Positions 11,701-23,300 of a stretch of 64,000 bases of DNA are shown here, one piece after another; position 1 is the first letter of the stretch, and the number at the start of each line of letters is the position of its first letter. The stretch covers positions 5,547,256-5,611,255 of the forward strand of contig NC_133954.1 of the NCBI RefSeq assembly GCF_031877795.1. The letters run 5' to 3'. The notes beneath the pieces were generated by a model. That model was not told the DNA's origin, did no database searches, and worked only from the letters and a program-made list of their open reading frames with translations. Source of the DNA: Strix aluco. Taxonomy: Eukaryota; Chordata; Aves; Strigiformes; Strigidae. A program made the position numbers and the translations under genes.

Positions 11701-14700
11701 ATGTCTTGTCCATAGCTTGATGCCCTGAGGTCCATCCTGCTCCAGATGTATCACAGTGTCACAGTCTCTTTAATCCATGCCCTGATCTCCAAACCCTCAA
11801 GTCTGATTTTACCCTTGTCTAGAAGAGACCTCCATGTCCATGGCTTGGAGCTGCTCCTGCATGGGAGATGGCTCTCCCTCCTGCCCTTGCCTCCTGACAT
11901 CCCAGTCCCTCCCCAGGTGAAGATGGCTTTTTCGGAGGACAGGGCTCTGCCTGGCTCAGCACTGCAGCTGCAGCTGGAGGCTGCCCCAGGATCCCTGTGT
12001 GCTGTCCGTGCTGTGGACCGGAGCGTGCTGCTCTTGAAGCCTGAGGCCGAGCTCAGCACAGAGGCAGTGAGTGGTGGCAGGGCCCAGGGCTTCTTCTGCA
12101 GTCCTGGGGACCAGCCGGGGATGGGGGTGGGAAGAGATTACATTGGCTTGGACCTCCCCTATGGAGATGTGGTGCCGTGTTGGCTCCTGGGCAGTCCTGC
12201 TCCTGGGCAGGGGTAGGTGCCTGGCTGGTTTTGTACCTAGCGCACATGTTTATTCCCAGGTCTACAAAGTACTCCCCAAATTTGACTACCCTAGAAGCAT
12301 TCAGGACCCACCACCCTGTCCAGTGTCTCCCTGGGACTATCCCATCGACTATGACTTTCCTGTCAGCCCACTTGTAGTGGTAGAGCAAGACTTCGTTCTT
12401 CCTCCAGCAAGGCATCGCTTACTTTCCCCTTTTCAGAGGAGTTCCCAGGAGGACACCTACAAGTTATTTCAGGTAAAGGCCCTGCCTGCCTGTGCCTCCT
12501 GGTTCCTCTTCATCCAGGAGCTGGCTATGGTTTGCTCAGGGTCCTGGGAAACCACAGCACTGTCCCATGAAAGCCACACTCATGGCAAAGTCTTTCCCAT
12601 GAAAGACACACCCATGGCAAAGGTCTTTCCCTTTCCCATGAATGCCAGGCTCTGGTCCTTCTCCACTTGTCATCTTCTGCAGCCCTGTGACTATTTACTG
12701 CTGGGATGGGGATATTCCTCCTGCTGGGTTTCAACCTCTTTTCTTTTTCACAGAATGCAGCACTGAAACTTTTCACCAATGCCAAGACCAGTGATGTTTG
12801 CAAAGAGATATTTGGCTTGCCTGGGATGCAGCTTTCCCAAGGTCCCACAGGTCAGCACAGCCCTTGTTTTGCTCACTCTGCTGAGCCCTCTCAGGAGAAA
12901 AGAGCAAAGAACTGGTGCCCAGTCCTGGTTTCCGTGTCCTCAGGGGGACTTAGAGCCATCCTGAAAATCCACTCGGCATCAAAGGGCTTGAGGAGGTTTG
13001 AAAAGGATTTTGGCCACCTTCACGCTGCCTGCAGGCGATGTACAGCTGAGATGCAGAGACCTGTGGACCCTAATTTCTGCTTTGCCTTTTCCAGGTGGCT
13101 TTAGGTCCTATGCCACCTATGTGACTGAACAACTTGATGCCCTGAGAGTAATGAGCCCTGGTATCCCCGTCGTCGCTGTCCAGGAAGAGCCACCGGCACC
13201 TCGGACATATTTCCCAGAGACGTGGCTGTGGGACCTGATCCCTGTGGGGTGAGTGAGGACGGTCCCCATGGGGCTGGTCCTCTCCCCACCTCCCCTCCTG
13301 CATGGAGGGAAGTTGGGGACATCAGGATGGCTCCTTCTCCCACAGGGTGATAGCCAGCTCAGCTGGGCATGGCACCAGCTGTGGGTGACCATGGCGGGAT
13401 GGCCTTAGGATGTTCTTCATCCCACAGGGAGGGGGGCTCTGCAGAGGTGACGGTGACGGTGCCTGATGCCATCACCAAGTGGGAAGCCAGGATGTTCTGC
13501 ACGTCCCCGTTGGGCTTGGGGCTGGCCCCTGCCACCGCCATCACGGCCTTCAAGCCCTTCTTCGTGGAGCTCGCGCTGCCCTATTCCGTGGTCCGCAACG
13601 AAGCCTTCACCCTTGTGGCCACTGTCTTCAACTACCTGCGGCAGTGCCTGCGGGTGAGTGGTGCTGGGGAGGGGGCCCTGGGGCTGGGGTCTGGCAGGGG
13701 CTGATGGACCTGTGGCTGTGGTCTGGCAGGTTCAGGTGACATTGGTGGAGTCAGCGGAGCTGGAGGTGTCGCCGAGCGCGAATGAGCTGTACGGTGGTTG
13801 TATTTGTGCAGACGAAGCGAGGACCTTCCGGTGGGGCGTGCAAGCCACCAGCCTGGGTACAGAGCACCAGAACCACAGCAGGACCCTCCTGCCCTGCTGC
13901 TTGGGGACCCTCTCAGAGGATGGGGTGTGCAGGGAGGACAGGAGCAAATGCAATACCACCTGGGAGGCTCTCCTCTGCTCCACTTTCACCCTCCCTATTG
14001 CCTCACAGCACCGTTCCTCAACATGGTGACCTCCATCCTGATCCAACCAGCCCCACACAAAGCCCCAGGGGTGATGCAAGCCCGTGGGGCTGCAGTGTAG
14101 GCTGGGGGACTCCATGGGGACTGAGTGCCCTGCTTGCATTCACAGGGGAGGTGAACATCACCATCAGCACCGAGGCCCTCAGCTCCAAGGAGCTCTGTGG
14201 CAACGAGATGCCCGTGGTGCCGGCCCAGGGGCGCGTGGACACCATGATAAAGCCCTTGCTGGTGCAGGTCAGATGGGTTATGGAGGAGGAAAGTGGGATA
14301 GGTTTGGGGACAGGGTCCGAGCAGCCCTTGGGGTGCAGCGGGAGGACCAGGAGTGGGATAGCACCCAGCTCCAAGCCTGGGCTGCAGGCATGACCCTGTG
14401 GGACAGGGGAACACTGCTGGTCCCTTGTCCTGACCAATTCTGGTGCTGCTTCCCCACAGCCCGGAGGCATCCTGGTGGAGAAGGCGCACAACTCCCTGCT
14501 CTGCCAGGAAGGTAGGATCGGCTGGGGGTGTCTGGCAGTGCTGTGGGAATGTGGAGCAGGAATGCTTGGCCACTGGTCACAAGGGCCACCAGGCCAGAGG
14601 ACCCAAGGACCAGGGTCCCTAGGGGCTCCCAGCTGAGATGTTGCAACCCAGCCTTGAGCCTGTGGAGGGTCAGAGCAGGAAGGGGGTGGGCAAGGGCGCC

Positions 14701-17700
14701 ATGGGGCAGGGCCAGCAGCAACTGGGCATCCTCACTGTCATTGCCCTCCATCCCCACAGTCACTGAAGAAATCTCCTTGGAGGTTCCTGCAAACATCCTG
14801 GAGGGCTCCCAGCGAGCCCACATCACTGTGATGGGTAAGGGACAGGCAGGGGACAGGGGACCACCTGGGGCAGGGAGGGTGCAGAGCTCCATGGCCCAAG
14901 CTCAGCAGGAGGTGGGACCACCTGGAGCTGAGATGGGAGGGGTACAGGGGACACAGCTGATGACAGTGCTCCTCATATCCCCCTGGGATAGGTGACATCA
15001 TGGGCAACGCTCTCCAGAACCTGGACCACCTCCTGGCCATGCCCTACGGCTGTGGGGAGCAGAACATGGTTCGCTTTGCCCCCAACATCTACATCCAGCA
15101 GTACCTGGAGAAGAGCGGGCAGCTGCACCCCGACATCCGCGCCAAGGCGCAGGGCTTCCTGCAGAGCGGTGAGCATTCCTGGTCCCCTCCTCTCCCTGTC
15201 CCACCCTGCCTTGCTGCTGAGGGACACCACTGCCTCATATCCCTCCTCCCCATTTTCTACCTGCACCCTGGGGTGGGTCTGGGTTCCAGGCTGCCTCTGG
15301 GGTCCCCTGGGGTTGTAAAAACCACGATGTAAAGACTCATCCCCATCTCCTCCCCACAGGGTACCAGCGAGAGCTGCTCTACAAACACGATGATGGCTCT
15401 TACAGCGCCTTTGGGAAGAGCGATGACAGTGGCAATACCTGGTGAGGGACCACACAGGGCTCGGACAGGCTGTGCAGTGGCATCCTGCGGGGACCAGCTG
15501 TGCTTAGGGGGTCCTTCTGCCACCAAGCACACCCCAGCTCCAGTCTCCCATCCCTCTGATGTCCCTCTGGCTCGTAGGCTGACAGCGTTTGTCCTCAAGT
15601 CCTTCGGACAAGCCAGAGCCTACGTGGCCATCGAGGAGCGGCATATCACGGACGCGCTGCGCTGGCTGCAGAAGCAGCAGCAGCAGACGGGCTGCTTCCG
15701 CAGTGTGGGAAAGCTCTTCAACAACGCCCTGCAGGTGGGTCGGTGGGGTGGGGTGGGACATGGGGACACACGACCAGGGCCAGCTTGGCCCCAGCATGTC
15801 CCCGGTGGGGAGGCAGTGGGGGAGTCTCTGTGCCGGTGGCACGGTATGCCCGACCTGTCTCCCGCTGTGCCCTTTGCAGGGTGGTGTCTCGGACACGCTC
15901 TCACTGTCAGCTTATGTCACGGCTGCAATACTGGAGCTGGGGCTGTTGCCAAAGGTGAGGATGACCCCATCATCCCTGGAGGGGCTGGTGGGGTGGGAGG
16001 GGTGCTGGGGTAGGGGGTCTGTCTGTTCCATGCCACCTCCTAGCCAGATCTGGGTGCAACTGGTCTTACTGGGCAGAACTGACGTCTATGAGCGATGCCC
16101 ATGTCCATGGGCTAGTTCCTGACTCTGGTCCCATGCCAGGACCCGATGGTGAGCTCAGCCCTGCAGTGCCTGGAGGCTTCAGCTACGGACGACCTCTACA
16201 CTCAAGCGCTGCTCGCCTACGTCTTCGGGCTGGCAGGGCGCAGGGAGCAGCAGCAAGCCCAGCTGCAGAGCCTAGCCCAGCGCAGCATCAGTGCAGGTAC
16301 CACCCATTGCTGCCAGGGGCAATTCTGGGCAGTGCCACCCTCTACCTGGGTCACCCCATGCCACCCCCAGTCCCCAGAGACCCCCGGAGCAGGGGGTTGA
16401 GCTCCCACCCCCTTTTCTTCCAGAGGGGCAGCTCTACTGGCAGAGGAAGGAGAAGGCTCTGCCGCCCTCGCAGCCCTCCTGGGCTACCGCCGCGCCAGCG
16501 GAGGTGGAGATGACCGCCTACGTCCTCCTGGCCTACCTCTCCCAGCCCCAATTGTCCTCTGCTGACCTGGGAACTGCTTCCCACATCGTCCGCTGGCTCA
16601 GCAAGCAGCAAAACCCCTACGGGGGCTTTGCCTCCACGCAGGTACCGGCACCAGGGTCCAGGGGGCTGCTCCAGAGCCTCCCCTCCCTGTATCTGCAGTT
16701 AGGGGTGACCCTGACTCTGTGCTTCCTCCACTCCCAGGACACCGTGGTGGCCCTGCAAGCCCTGGCCAAATACGCCGCCCTGACATATGGCAGCAACGGG
16801 GACTTCACGGTGACAGTGACATCGCCGACGGGCACCGTGCAGGATTTTGTGCTGCACAACAGCAACAGGCTGGTGCTGCAGCGGGCGGCTCTGCATGAGC
16901 TGCCGGGGACGTACAGGGTGCGAGCCCGTGGGCAGGGCTGTGCCCTGGTTCAGGTGGGTATGGCCCGGGGTCCCCATCCTTGTGTGGAGCCTGCTCCATG
17001 GCTCTAACCCTCCTGTGTCACCCCAGGTGACCCTGCGCTATAACGTGCCGCCCCCTCCGAGCGTGGGGACGTTCGACCTCCGCGTGGAGACAGAGCCCAG
17101 GGAGTGCACGGGGGATGCCAGCACCCGCTTCCGCCTCCTCCTCCGGGCACGGTAGGGGCCGGGGCTGCCCCCTGTGTTTAGAGGGGCTGGGAGCAGCCAA
17201 GGAGGGAGGGCAGAACCCCAACCCCACCCCGGGGCTCTGCCCTTGCAGGTACACTGGGGAGCGTCCTGCCACCAACATGGTTGTCATTGAGGCCAAGCTG
17301 CCCTCTGGCTACATCCCGGACAAGAGCTCCATTGTGGAGGTGAGAAGCCCCCGCTGCCCCTGGGACCCCCTCTGCCCCACGGGGGCAACGACCCCGGGTG
17401 TTGGCCCCAGCTGGGGCACCCACCAAGCAGCTGTTGCTCATCCTGAGCTGTGTCCCTCCAGCTGAAGAGGCAGAAGCTGGTGAAGAAGGTGGAGGTGCAG
17501 CCCGACCAGGTGACCATTTACCTGGACCAGGTGAGATGGGGCACAGGGAAAGGAGCAGGACCCCACGTGCTGGGGCGTGGGGATCCCTCCCCATCACAGA
17601 TGGTTGCACCTCACCCTTGAGCCATCTCCACAGCTGACAAAGGAGGAGGAGACCTTCACCTTCACCGCCACACAGGATTTCCCAGTGAGGAACCTCCAGC

Positions 17701-18445
17701 CGGCCACCGTGACGCTCTACGACTACTACGAGACGGGTGAGCCTTGCCAGGGACAGGTCCCCGGGGTGTCTGGCCCTGCTGCCACCCCTTGCCACCCTGA
17801 TGGCTTGTGGGGCAGGGAGGGGCAGGCTGAGCTTTCAGTTCACACTGATGAGCTTTGGCTCATTAATGGGACCAGCTCACCCTGAGCCCATTGGTCACCA
17901 TCCCTCCCGTTGCAGGTGACCGCACGAATGCTGCCTACAGTGCACCTTGCAGCTCAGGTATGGTCCGAGCCTGAGAGGGCAGAGGGGTCACCCCAACATC
18001 GGGACCCTGACGGGCACCCACTGACCCTGAAGGGCCAACCTGGGCTGTGCTGAGCCCCTGGCCTCAGGGGATGGAGGGCAGTCAGTGGGGATGGAGGAGC
18101 CCTGCCAGGAGCCCCAGGGATCCATGGGGACTGGCTGGCCGGAGTGTGGGGGCCTAGAGGTCAGGGAGGACCTGGCGTCCAGGTGCTGGGGTGCAGAGAG
18201 GAGCTGTGCCTCTTTGAGGGGGCTCAGACCCCCATGAGGCCTGGCTCCCCTCCTCTGACCCCTGCAGAGCTCCCCTCTCTGGGTTTGGGGTCACACAGGG
18301 ATGAGACTGAGCTCCGAGGGATGGGGCTCAGCTGGAGGGACAGGGGCAGCCGAGTGTGGCTGGGGGGGCAGAGCGACTCTCCTCTCACAGAACCTCCATA
18401 TTTGATATTGAAGAGGCTGACAGTCAGGAGCAGGAAAACTTCTAG
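5738..18445 (+). CDS. Alpha-2-macroglobulin-like protease inhibitor, copy 2 (complete, 36 exons; ovostatin/A2ML1 type)
   Basis: Secreted thioester protease trap. Exons: 5738-5811, 6243-6432, 6823-6985, 7839-7891, 8559-8579, 8732-8885, 9033-9117, 9205-9337, 9429-9543, 10249-10358, 10493-10657, 10824-11051, 11379-11436, 11519-11664, 11917-12066, 12260-12472, 12754-12850, 13095-13248, 13428-13653, 13730-13856, 14146-14267, 14460-14511, 14760-14834, 14992-15168, 15360-15441, 15578-15734, 15880-15954, 16140-16296, 16424-16641, 16738-16953, 17027-17151, 17249-17339, 17462-17530, 17634-17736, 17916-17957, and probably 18414-18445. All phases agree: 4455 nt, about 1484 aa (human A2M 1474 aa, also 36 exons). 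The start codon precedes a leucine-rich signal peptide of about 24 residues. Macroglobulin domains follow ([11 protein letters not shown] near residue 170), bait region about 710-760, thioester PYGCGEQNM with Cys near 991, an alpha-helical TED ([22 protein letters not shown]), and a C-terminal receptor-binding domain ([18 protein letters not shown]). The family is certain; ortholog identity (A2M, OVST or A2ML1) is not. The last exon is the weakest call: an alternative is read-through of exon 35 to a stop at 17972-17974. Confidence 0.92.
7264..7810 (+). mobile_element. Solo LTR of an avian ERVL-type endogenous retrovirus, in intron 3 of A2M-like copy 2
   Basis: A 547-bp element beginning TGTCCTGGTTTCAG and ending ACCACAACA, with TG...CA ends and a perfect 5-bp direct repeat CTCCT on both sides (7259-7263 and 7811-7815). 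The family, recognised from memory as common in bird genomes, has the motifs AATTTTCTTCCTAGTAGCTGG and a TATA-like box near 7485, which sets the + orientation. A 5-bp duplication fits ERVL (class III). No internal viral genes are present, so it is a fossil left by LTR recombination. The intact target-site duplication suggests moderate rather than great age. Confidence 0.85.
12564..12648 (+). repeat. Short tandem repeat, 32-bp period, in intron 16 of A2M-like copy 2
   Basis: Two near-identical units start at 12564 and 12596 with CCCATGAAAG, followed by CACAC/ACACC, CATGGCAAAG and TCTTTCC. A third partial unit with TTTCCCATGAATGCC follows near 12632. It lies just before the bait-region exons and looks like a local replication-slippage product. 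Confidence 0.8.
12754..13248 (+). other. Bait-region exons of A2M-like copy 2
   Basis: Exons 17 (12754-12850) and 18 (13095-13248) bridge the conserved [10 protein letters not shown] and [10 protein letters not shown] landmarks. The loop between them includes [19 protein letters not shown] and the stretch [19 protein letters not shown]. It offers two arginines, several aromatic and aliphatic residues and a proline-rich end, so several protease classes could cut it. That it is the bait loop follows from its position in the A2M family; its targets are unknown. Confidence 0.75.
15042..15062 (+). other. Thioester motif PYGCGEQ of A2M-like copy 2
   Basis: Codons CCC TAC GGC TGT GGG GAG CAG encode the canonical macroglobulin/complement thioester motif, with the reactive Cys codon at 15051-15053 (residue about 991) and the Gln codon at 15060-15062. 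The motif is unaltered, so covalent trapping of proteases is predicted. It is the only such motif seen in the window; copy 1 has none here. Confidence 0.97.
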
Positions 18446-18883
18446 CACAGCCTGAAGCCTGGCAGCTGGTCCCCTCCGCTCGCCCCAACTCCCTCCATCA
18501 CCGAGGACCAAGATGGCCGATGGTCTCTGCTCCCACCCTGGCCCTGGCCCCGACCCTCCATGAAGCCAGGACATGGCCCAGAGATGCTCAGAGGCTCACC
18601 AGCACCCAGCACAGCCCGGCTCGCTCAGGACTCGGCCACTTCTCCCTGCAGCACAGCTCCCACCCCACCAGGACACAACGGAGCCACAGCCAAGGGGCTG
18701 ACACAGACCCCGGGGCAGAGACTTGCTGTTCTGCAAGCCCCTGCCGCAGGTACTTGACCTCAGCTGAGGAGCCAAGTGGTGGCTTCACAGGGACACCCCA
18801 GTGCATCGCCCCCCACACCCCCAGGGAGCTCTGGGGCACCAGGTCTGGACTCTCCCCTCCCCCGGGCCCAGCAACAGCACCAA

Positions 18884-19285
18884 CAGAATCACAGAATCAT
18901 CCAGGTTGGAAAAGACCTTGAAGCTCCTCCAGCCCCACCATGAACCTCACCCTGACCGTACCCAACTCCACCAGATCCCTCAGTGCTGGGTCAACCCGAC
19001 TCTTCAACCCCTCCAGGGATGGGGACTCCCCCCCTGCCCTGGGCAGCCCATTCCAACGCCCAACAACCCCTTCTGCAAAGAAATCCTTCCTAAGAGCCAG
19101 TCTGACCCTGCCCTGGCGCAGCTTGAGGCCATTCCCTCTTGGCCTGGTGCTGGTTCCTTGGCTCAAGAGACTCATCCCCCCCCCCGCACTCTCCTTTCAG
19201 GGAGTTGTAGAGCGCAATGTGGTCTCCTCTCAGACTCCTCTTCTCTAGACTGAACACCCCCAGTTCCCAAGATCTCCTCCCTCCC
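18884..19285 (-). mobile_element. CR1 LINE 3' fragment (5'-truncated)
   Basis: Starts with CAGAATCACAGAATCATCCA and GGTTGGAAAAGACCTTGAAG, the reverse complement of the bird CR1 3' end, and continues with the known CR1 body (GGGATGGGGACTC, GGCAGCCCATTCCA, TTGAGGCCATTCCCTCTTG). The 3' end is at the low coordinate, so the element is on the minus strand. Being cut short at its 5' end is typical of CR1. Confidence 0.95.
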
Positions 19286-19502
19286 ATCAGACCAACTGTC
19301 CCTCGCCCAGCAGGTCCCCACCACCATCACCCCTTCTTGCTCTCCCTGGGAGTCACGGTGCTACCCCAGTCCCCTCGCTGGCACTAACACAGGACCCCTG
19401 TCACCAGGAGGGACCTGGGGACACCTCCACAATCCCATCACAACAGTCGGGTGCTTGTTGATGGAGTGAAGCCGCAATCCCCCAGCCCCTGCCCTGGGTC
19501 TA

Positions 19503-19508
19503 AATAAA
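19503..19508 (+). other. Poly(A) signal AATAAA, A2M-like copy 2
   Basis: Canonical hexamer followed by a T/G-rich stretch (CATTTGCTCAAGTGCATCTT, then TCTTGGTCTTTCTTC) fitting a cleavage and downstream element. It is the first AATAAA after the last coding exon. Confidence 0.6.
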
Positions 19509-19866
19509 TACATTTGCTCAAGTGCATCTTTTCTCTTGGTCTTTCTTCAATTTGCAGGGTCCCACATGTGGGGGTTACGATGGAGGGGTGGCGGGGATGG
19601 GTGGCTGCTGTGGAATGGGTTGGTGGGGCAGGGAGGGGGGATGTCAGGCTGGCTGGCTGCAGGGTGAGTCCATCATGGTGCAGCTGCTTTGCCAGAGACA
19701 AATCAAGCAGGCAGAAGCAGGCGGGCGCCCCAAGCACAGAAACCCACCCCCTGCCTGCCCTCCCTCTGCCTGCCAAGCGGTGCAGGAGGGGACAGGGCTG
19801 CTGGCCACGCAGGCCACTCACCTCACCAGGACACACAACACCTCCCGGCGCTGCCTCAGACCAGGG

Positions 19867-19872
19867 TTTAAT
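19867..19872 (-). other. Candidate poly(A) signal ATTAAA of FTSJ3
   Basis: TTTAAT on the + strand reads ATTAAA on the minus strand, about 460 bp beyond the FTSJ3 stop codon at 20331. No AATAAA closer to the stop was noticed on that strand. ATTAAA is the commonest variant signal; the site is unproven. Confidence 0.45.
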
Positions 19873-20330
19873 GCTGCTGTAACCGAGGAGCTGCTCTGTG
19901 CAGGTCACCAACACCCGCCTGCCTCAGGGCTCGGCAGCCACGGTCCTGAGACTTCAGTGACAAGTACGGCCCAGGGAGCCGTCCCCTGTGCCACGACTTC
20001 TCTGGGGACAGCAAGGGCTGGCGTGGGTGCTCGTGCCATCCCTGGAGAGCAAGTTTCCCAGCAGAGCCAGCAACAGTGAGAGACTGTGAGATGCAGCCAC
20101 ACAGCGAGCGCAGGAAGGGGGTCGATGCTACAGTGCTGAGGCCAAATAAACCCTCCCTGCCCCAGCGGAGGACAGGAGACAATGTCACATCAAGGCACAG
20201 AACAGCAACGTGTGTCTAAGTCACAGCTCTGTCCCCATGCTGGCTTCCAAGGCCACGGCAGGAGGCCAGGAGCCAGCCCTGCCTGTGCCCCAAGCTGAGT
20301 CCCTTGCTTGAGGACGGAGCCAGTCCCACA

Positions 20331-23300
20331 TCACTTATGGCGTTTTTTCTTCTGTTCTTTGCGCTTCTGAGCCCTCACATCCTTCTTCAGGCGGCTGTCG
20401 ACGACCTTGAACTGGCCCTTGACGCCAGGAGGACGGCGCACCCGGGGTCCTACGCCTTTCTTAGCCACCAAGTAGGTGACCTGTCGCTTCTCCTTGGCCA
20501 GCCCAGCCTTCTTGTAGATGCTGCAGGAGAATGGCAAAAGGTGAGATGTAGCCAAAGACCAATATCGGGACCCAGCACTCTGCTGGGCCTTTGTGCCCCA
20601 AGACAGGGCTCCCTCGCTTGCTCTGCCACCCCTCAGCCTACACCGGGTCCAGCCTTTCCTGGGTCACACGCAGGAGCTGTCCCCGCGCCGTGGCTGCAGG
20701 GCCATGCCATCGCAAACCAGCCCAGCACAACACGAGGGATCTGGATCTCAGCTCACCGCCGCAGCTGGGCCACCTTCTCCCGCTCCGAGATGTCCACCGT
20801 GCTCACCACGGCCTCTGCTTTCTTCTTCATCTGCTCCATCTTCTTCAGCATCTGTGGAGACAGCGAGGGTGAGGGACAAGGGGGACGGGAGGGGGGACAG
20901 AGCACCTGGGAGGGAGGACAGAGCACCCGGTCACGTCCACAGCCCCACTCACCCGCCGCTTCTTGCGGGCCTTGGCCTCTGCCACCTTCTTGATGGGGCG
21001 GGCGTTGATTTCCCGCCAGCGCTGCCGATACGCCTCAACCGTCTGCCGGTCCACGGGTATCTGCTTGCGCCGGTGCTGCTTCTCCTCCTCTGTGAACCAC
21101 TCTGGCAGCTCTCCCTCGTCCTCATTGAAGGAATATCTGGGGAGCACCCGGGTGAGTTGTGAGCGGGACATGGGGTCCCCACACCAATACATCTGCCACC
21201 CCCCTGGCCTGTCTCCTGCAGGGGGACCAACCGCTGCTCCCCCTCCAGCAACCACAGCTGCAAGTACCTGTTGAAGGAATCATCAATCAGGTCCCGTCTG
21301 GCTTTTTTGGAGGTGGCGATGACGGAGCCGAGCGCCAGGCCCTCTGCGTCCAGGACACGGGCTCTTTTCACTGCAGCATATGGACAGATTAAAGCCTGGC
21401 CTGCCTGCAATCAGGCTGAGACCCAGGGAGCAGCAAGCAGCCCCGCCAGCCTGGGTAAACATGGCCTGACCGTGCCTCCAGTCCCTAAAGAGGGACTTAC
21501 AGGGTCCCCATGGGCGCAGACAGCACCCGCCCTCTCACCTGGATTCTCAATGGGCACCACCTCGAAGCCACCTGGCTCGACACGGCCCCGCTTCCTCCCC
21601 ACCGGCGTCAGTGGCCTGCGGAGGGGAGTGGTCAGGGCTGGGGTCCTCAGCTCCAGCTCGTCAGGACTGTGGAGCTGGGGAAGAACATCCCGACCGCCCC
21701 CTCCCAGCCCTCACCTCTCCTCGTCGCTGCTGCTGTCATCATCGCTGCTCTGCTCATCCTGCGCTTCGCCAGCGTCGGGGCCTGTGTCTGCGGCAGGCGG
21801 GGGCTCAGCTGCAGCTTCCTCCTGGGGTACCACCTTCTGCCCTTTCCTTGTTGCTTTGTCTGGGGAACAGGAACCACTGGGTGAGAAAGGGTTGAGGCAG
21901 ACCCCACTGCAGATCGCTCGTCTAGAGGTGCAGCTCATTAATGCTATGCTAACGCCAGCTTGTTAATTGTGGAACGATACAAGCTGGAAACAACCTCTGG
22001 AGACCTCCGGTCCTGCTCAGAGCAGCAGCCCCACCATGGTTTGATCCAGTGCCCCAGACCGGGCCGTGGCGCTGTCCCCCAGTGCCCCCCGCAGCGATGC
22101 AGCCCCCACTAACCTCTCTGAGACTCGCGCTGTCTCTCAGCCAACATCTGTGACTGCCCCAGCTCCAGGTCCTCATCTGCGTCATCCTCGATGCCGGCAA
22201 AGGCGTCCTGGGGATGGGGAGCAGCGGGTCAGGGGAGCCAGGGCAGGCCTGGGGAGCTGCTGGGGCCGAGGCTGCCCTGTCATTTCCAGCCTGGTGGGAC
22301 TCACCTTCCCGAACCACAGGCTGGTCTGCCGTTCCTCCAGCACCGACTTCTCCTCCAGGGGCACCAGCAGGGGATTCTCCCCTTCCTCCCCTTCCTCTTC
22401 CTCTTCCTTCTGCTTAAACTTCACCCTGTGACAAAGAGCAGCAGGATCAGTGCCCCCAGCCAGGATGGGGTGTGCCTGCTGCCGGACCCCAGAGCTGCTC
22501 CAAAGGAAGCCTCTGCCCCAGCGAGGCCTCTCCCAGCTCTCACCTCTTGGCACCCTGCTCTCGCTTTTCCCGCTCCAGCCGGCGCTGACGGGCCTCTATC
22601 TCAAGCAGCTCCTCTGGGTCCAGATCGCTGGCCAGGGACACATCGTCCTCTTCTTCTTGTTCCGAGACATAAATGTCATCATCCCCAGGTCCTATCTCCA
22701 GAAGGGCGTCTGCCGATGCCATGTCTCCCCGGGTCACCTCGTTCAGCAGCTGCAATGCAAGTGAGATGAGTCACAGGCTACAGTCTGTCAGCTGTGTGGC
22801 CACCACAGTCCTGGCCCCGGTGGCTCTGGGAGCCTGGCCTCCCCCTGCCCCACACACCGGGGTCCGGTGGATAGTCCGGAGGGAGAACATGCTGGTGTCA
22901 CCATCATCGGCGATGGAGACACCAGGGAGGTCCATCTTCAGCTCCACACGCTCACGCTGCTTCCGCTGTTCCTTCAGGATCTTCTTCTTCTTTCTGAAGG
23001 AGGCAAAGGAATGAGGCTACATTGCCCCCCTCCCCACACACACATCCCAGTAGCTCATCCACTGCCACATCTGTGCCAGGTCTCCTTCAGCAGCACTGTC
23101 ATCCTCTCTGAGGGGTCCCCAACCCTGGGACAAGTGGGTGCCCACACCAGCTGGGAACCGTTGCTTCACCTGCCCGGACAAGCAGACAACCCCGAGGAGC
23201 CCAGACCCACCACTCCCCCCCACCATCAGCAGAGGGACAGGCTCTGACACTACCCCGCTCTGTCCCCATGAGCCCCGCTGTGCTCTGCTGCCCCAGTGCT

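Larger units (their letters stand above)
18446..19515 (+). other. 3' untranslated region of A2M-like copy 2, with CR1 inside
   Basis: From the probable stop to the AATAAA at 19503-19508 no further exon is seen. The stretch carries a CR1 tail (18884-19285), so part of the 3'UTR derives from a LINE. The 3' end of FTSJ3 (opposite strand) follows about 350 bp later, making the two genes convergent. Because the terminal exon is uncertain, the exact start of the UTR is too. Confidence 0.6.
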
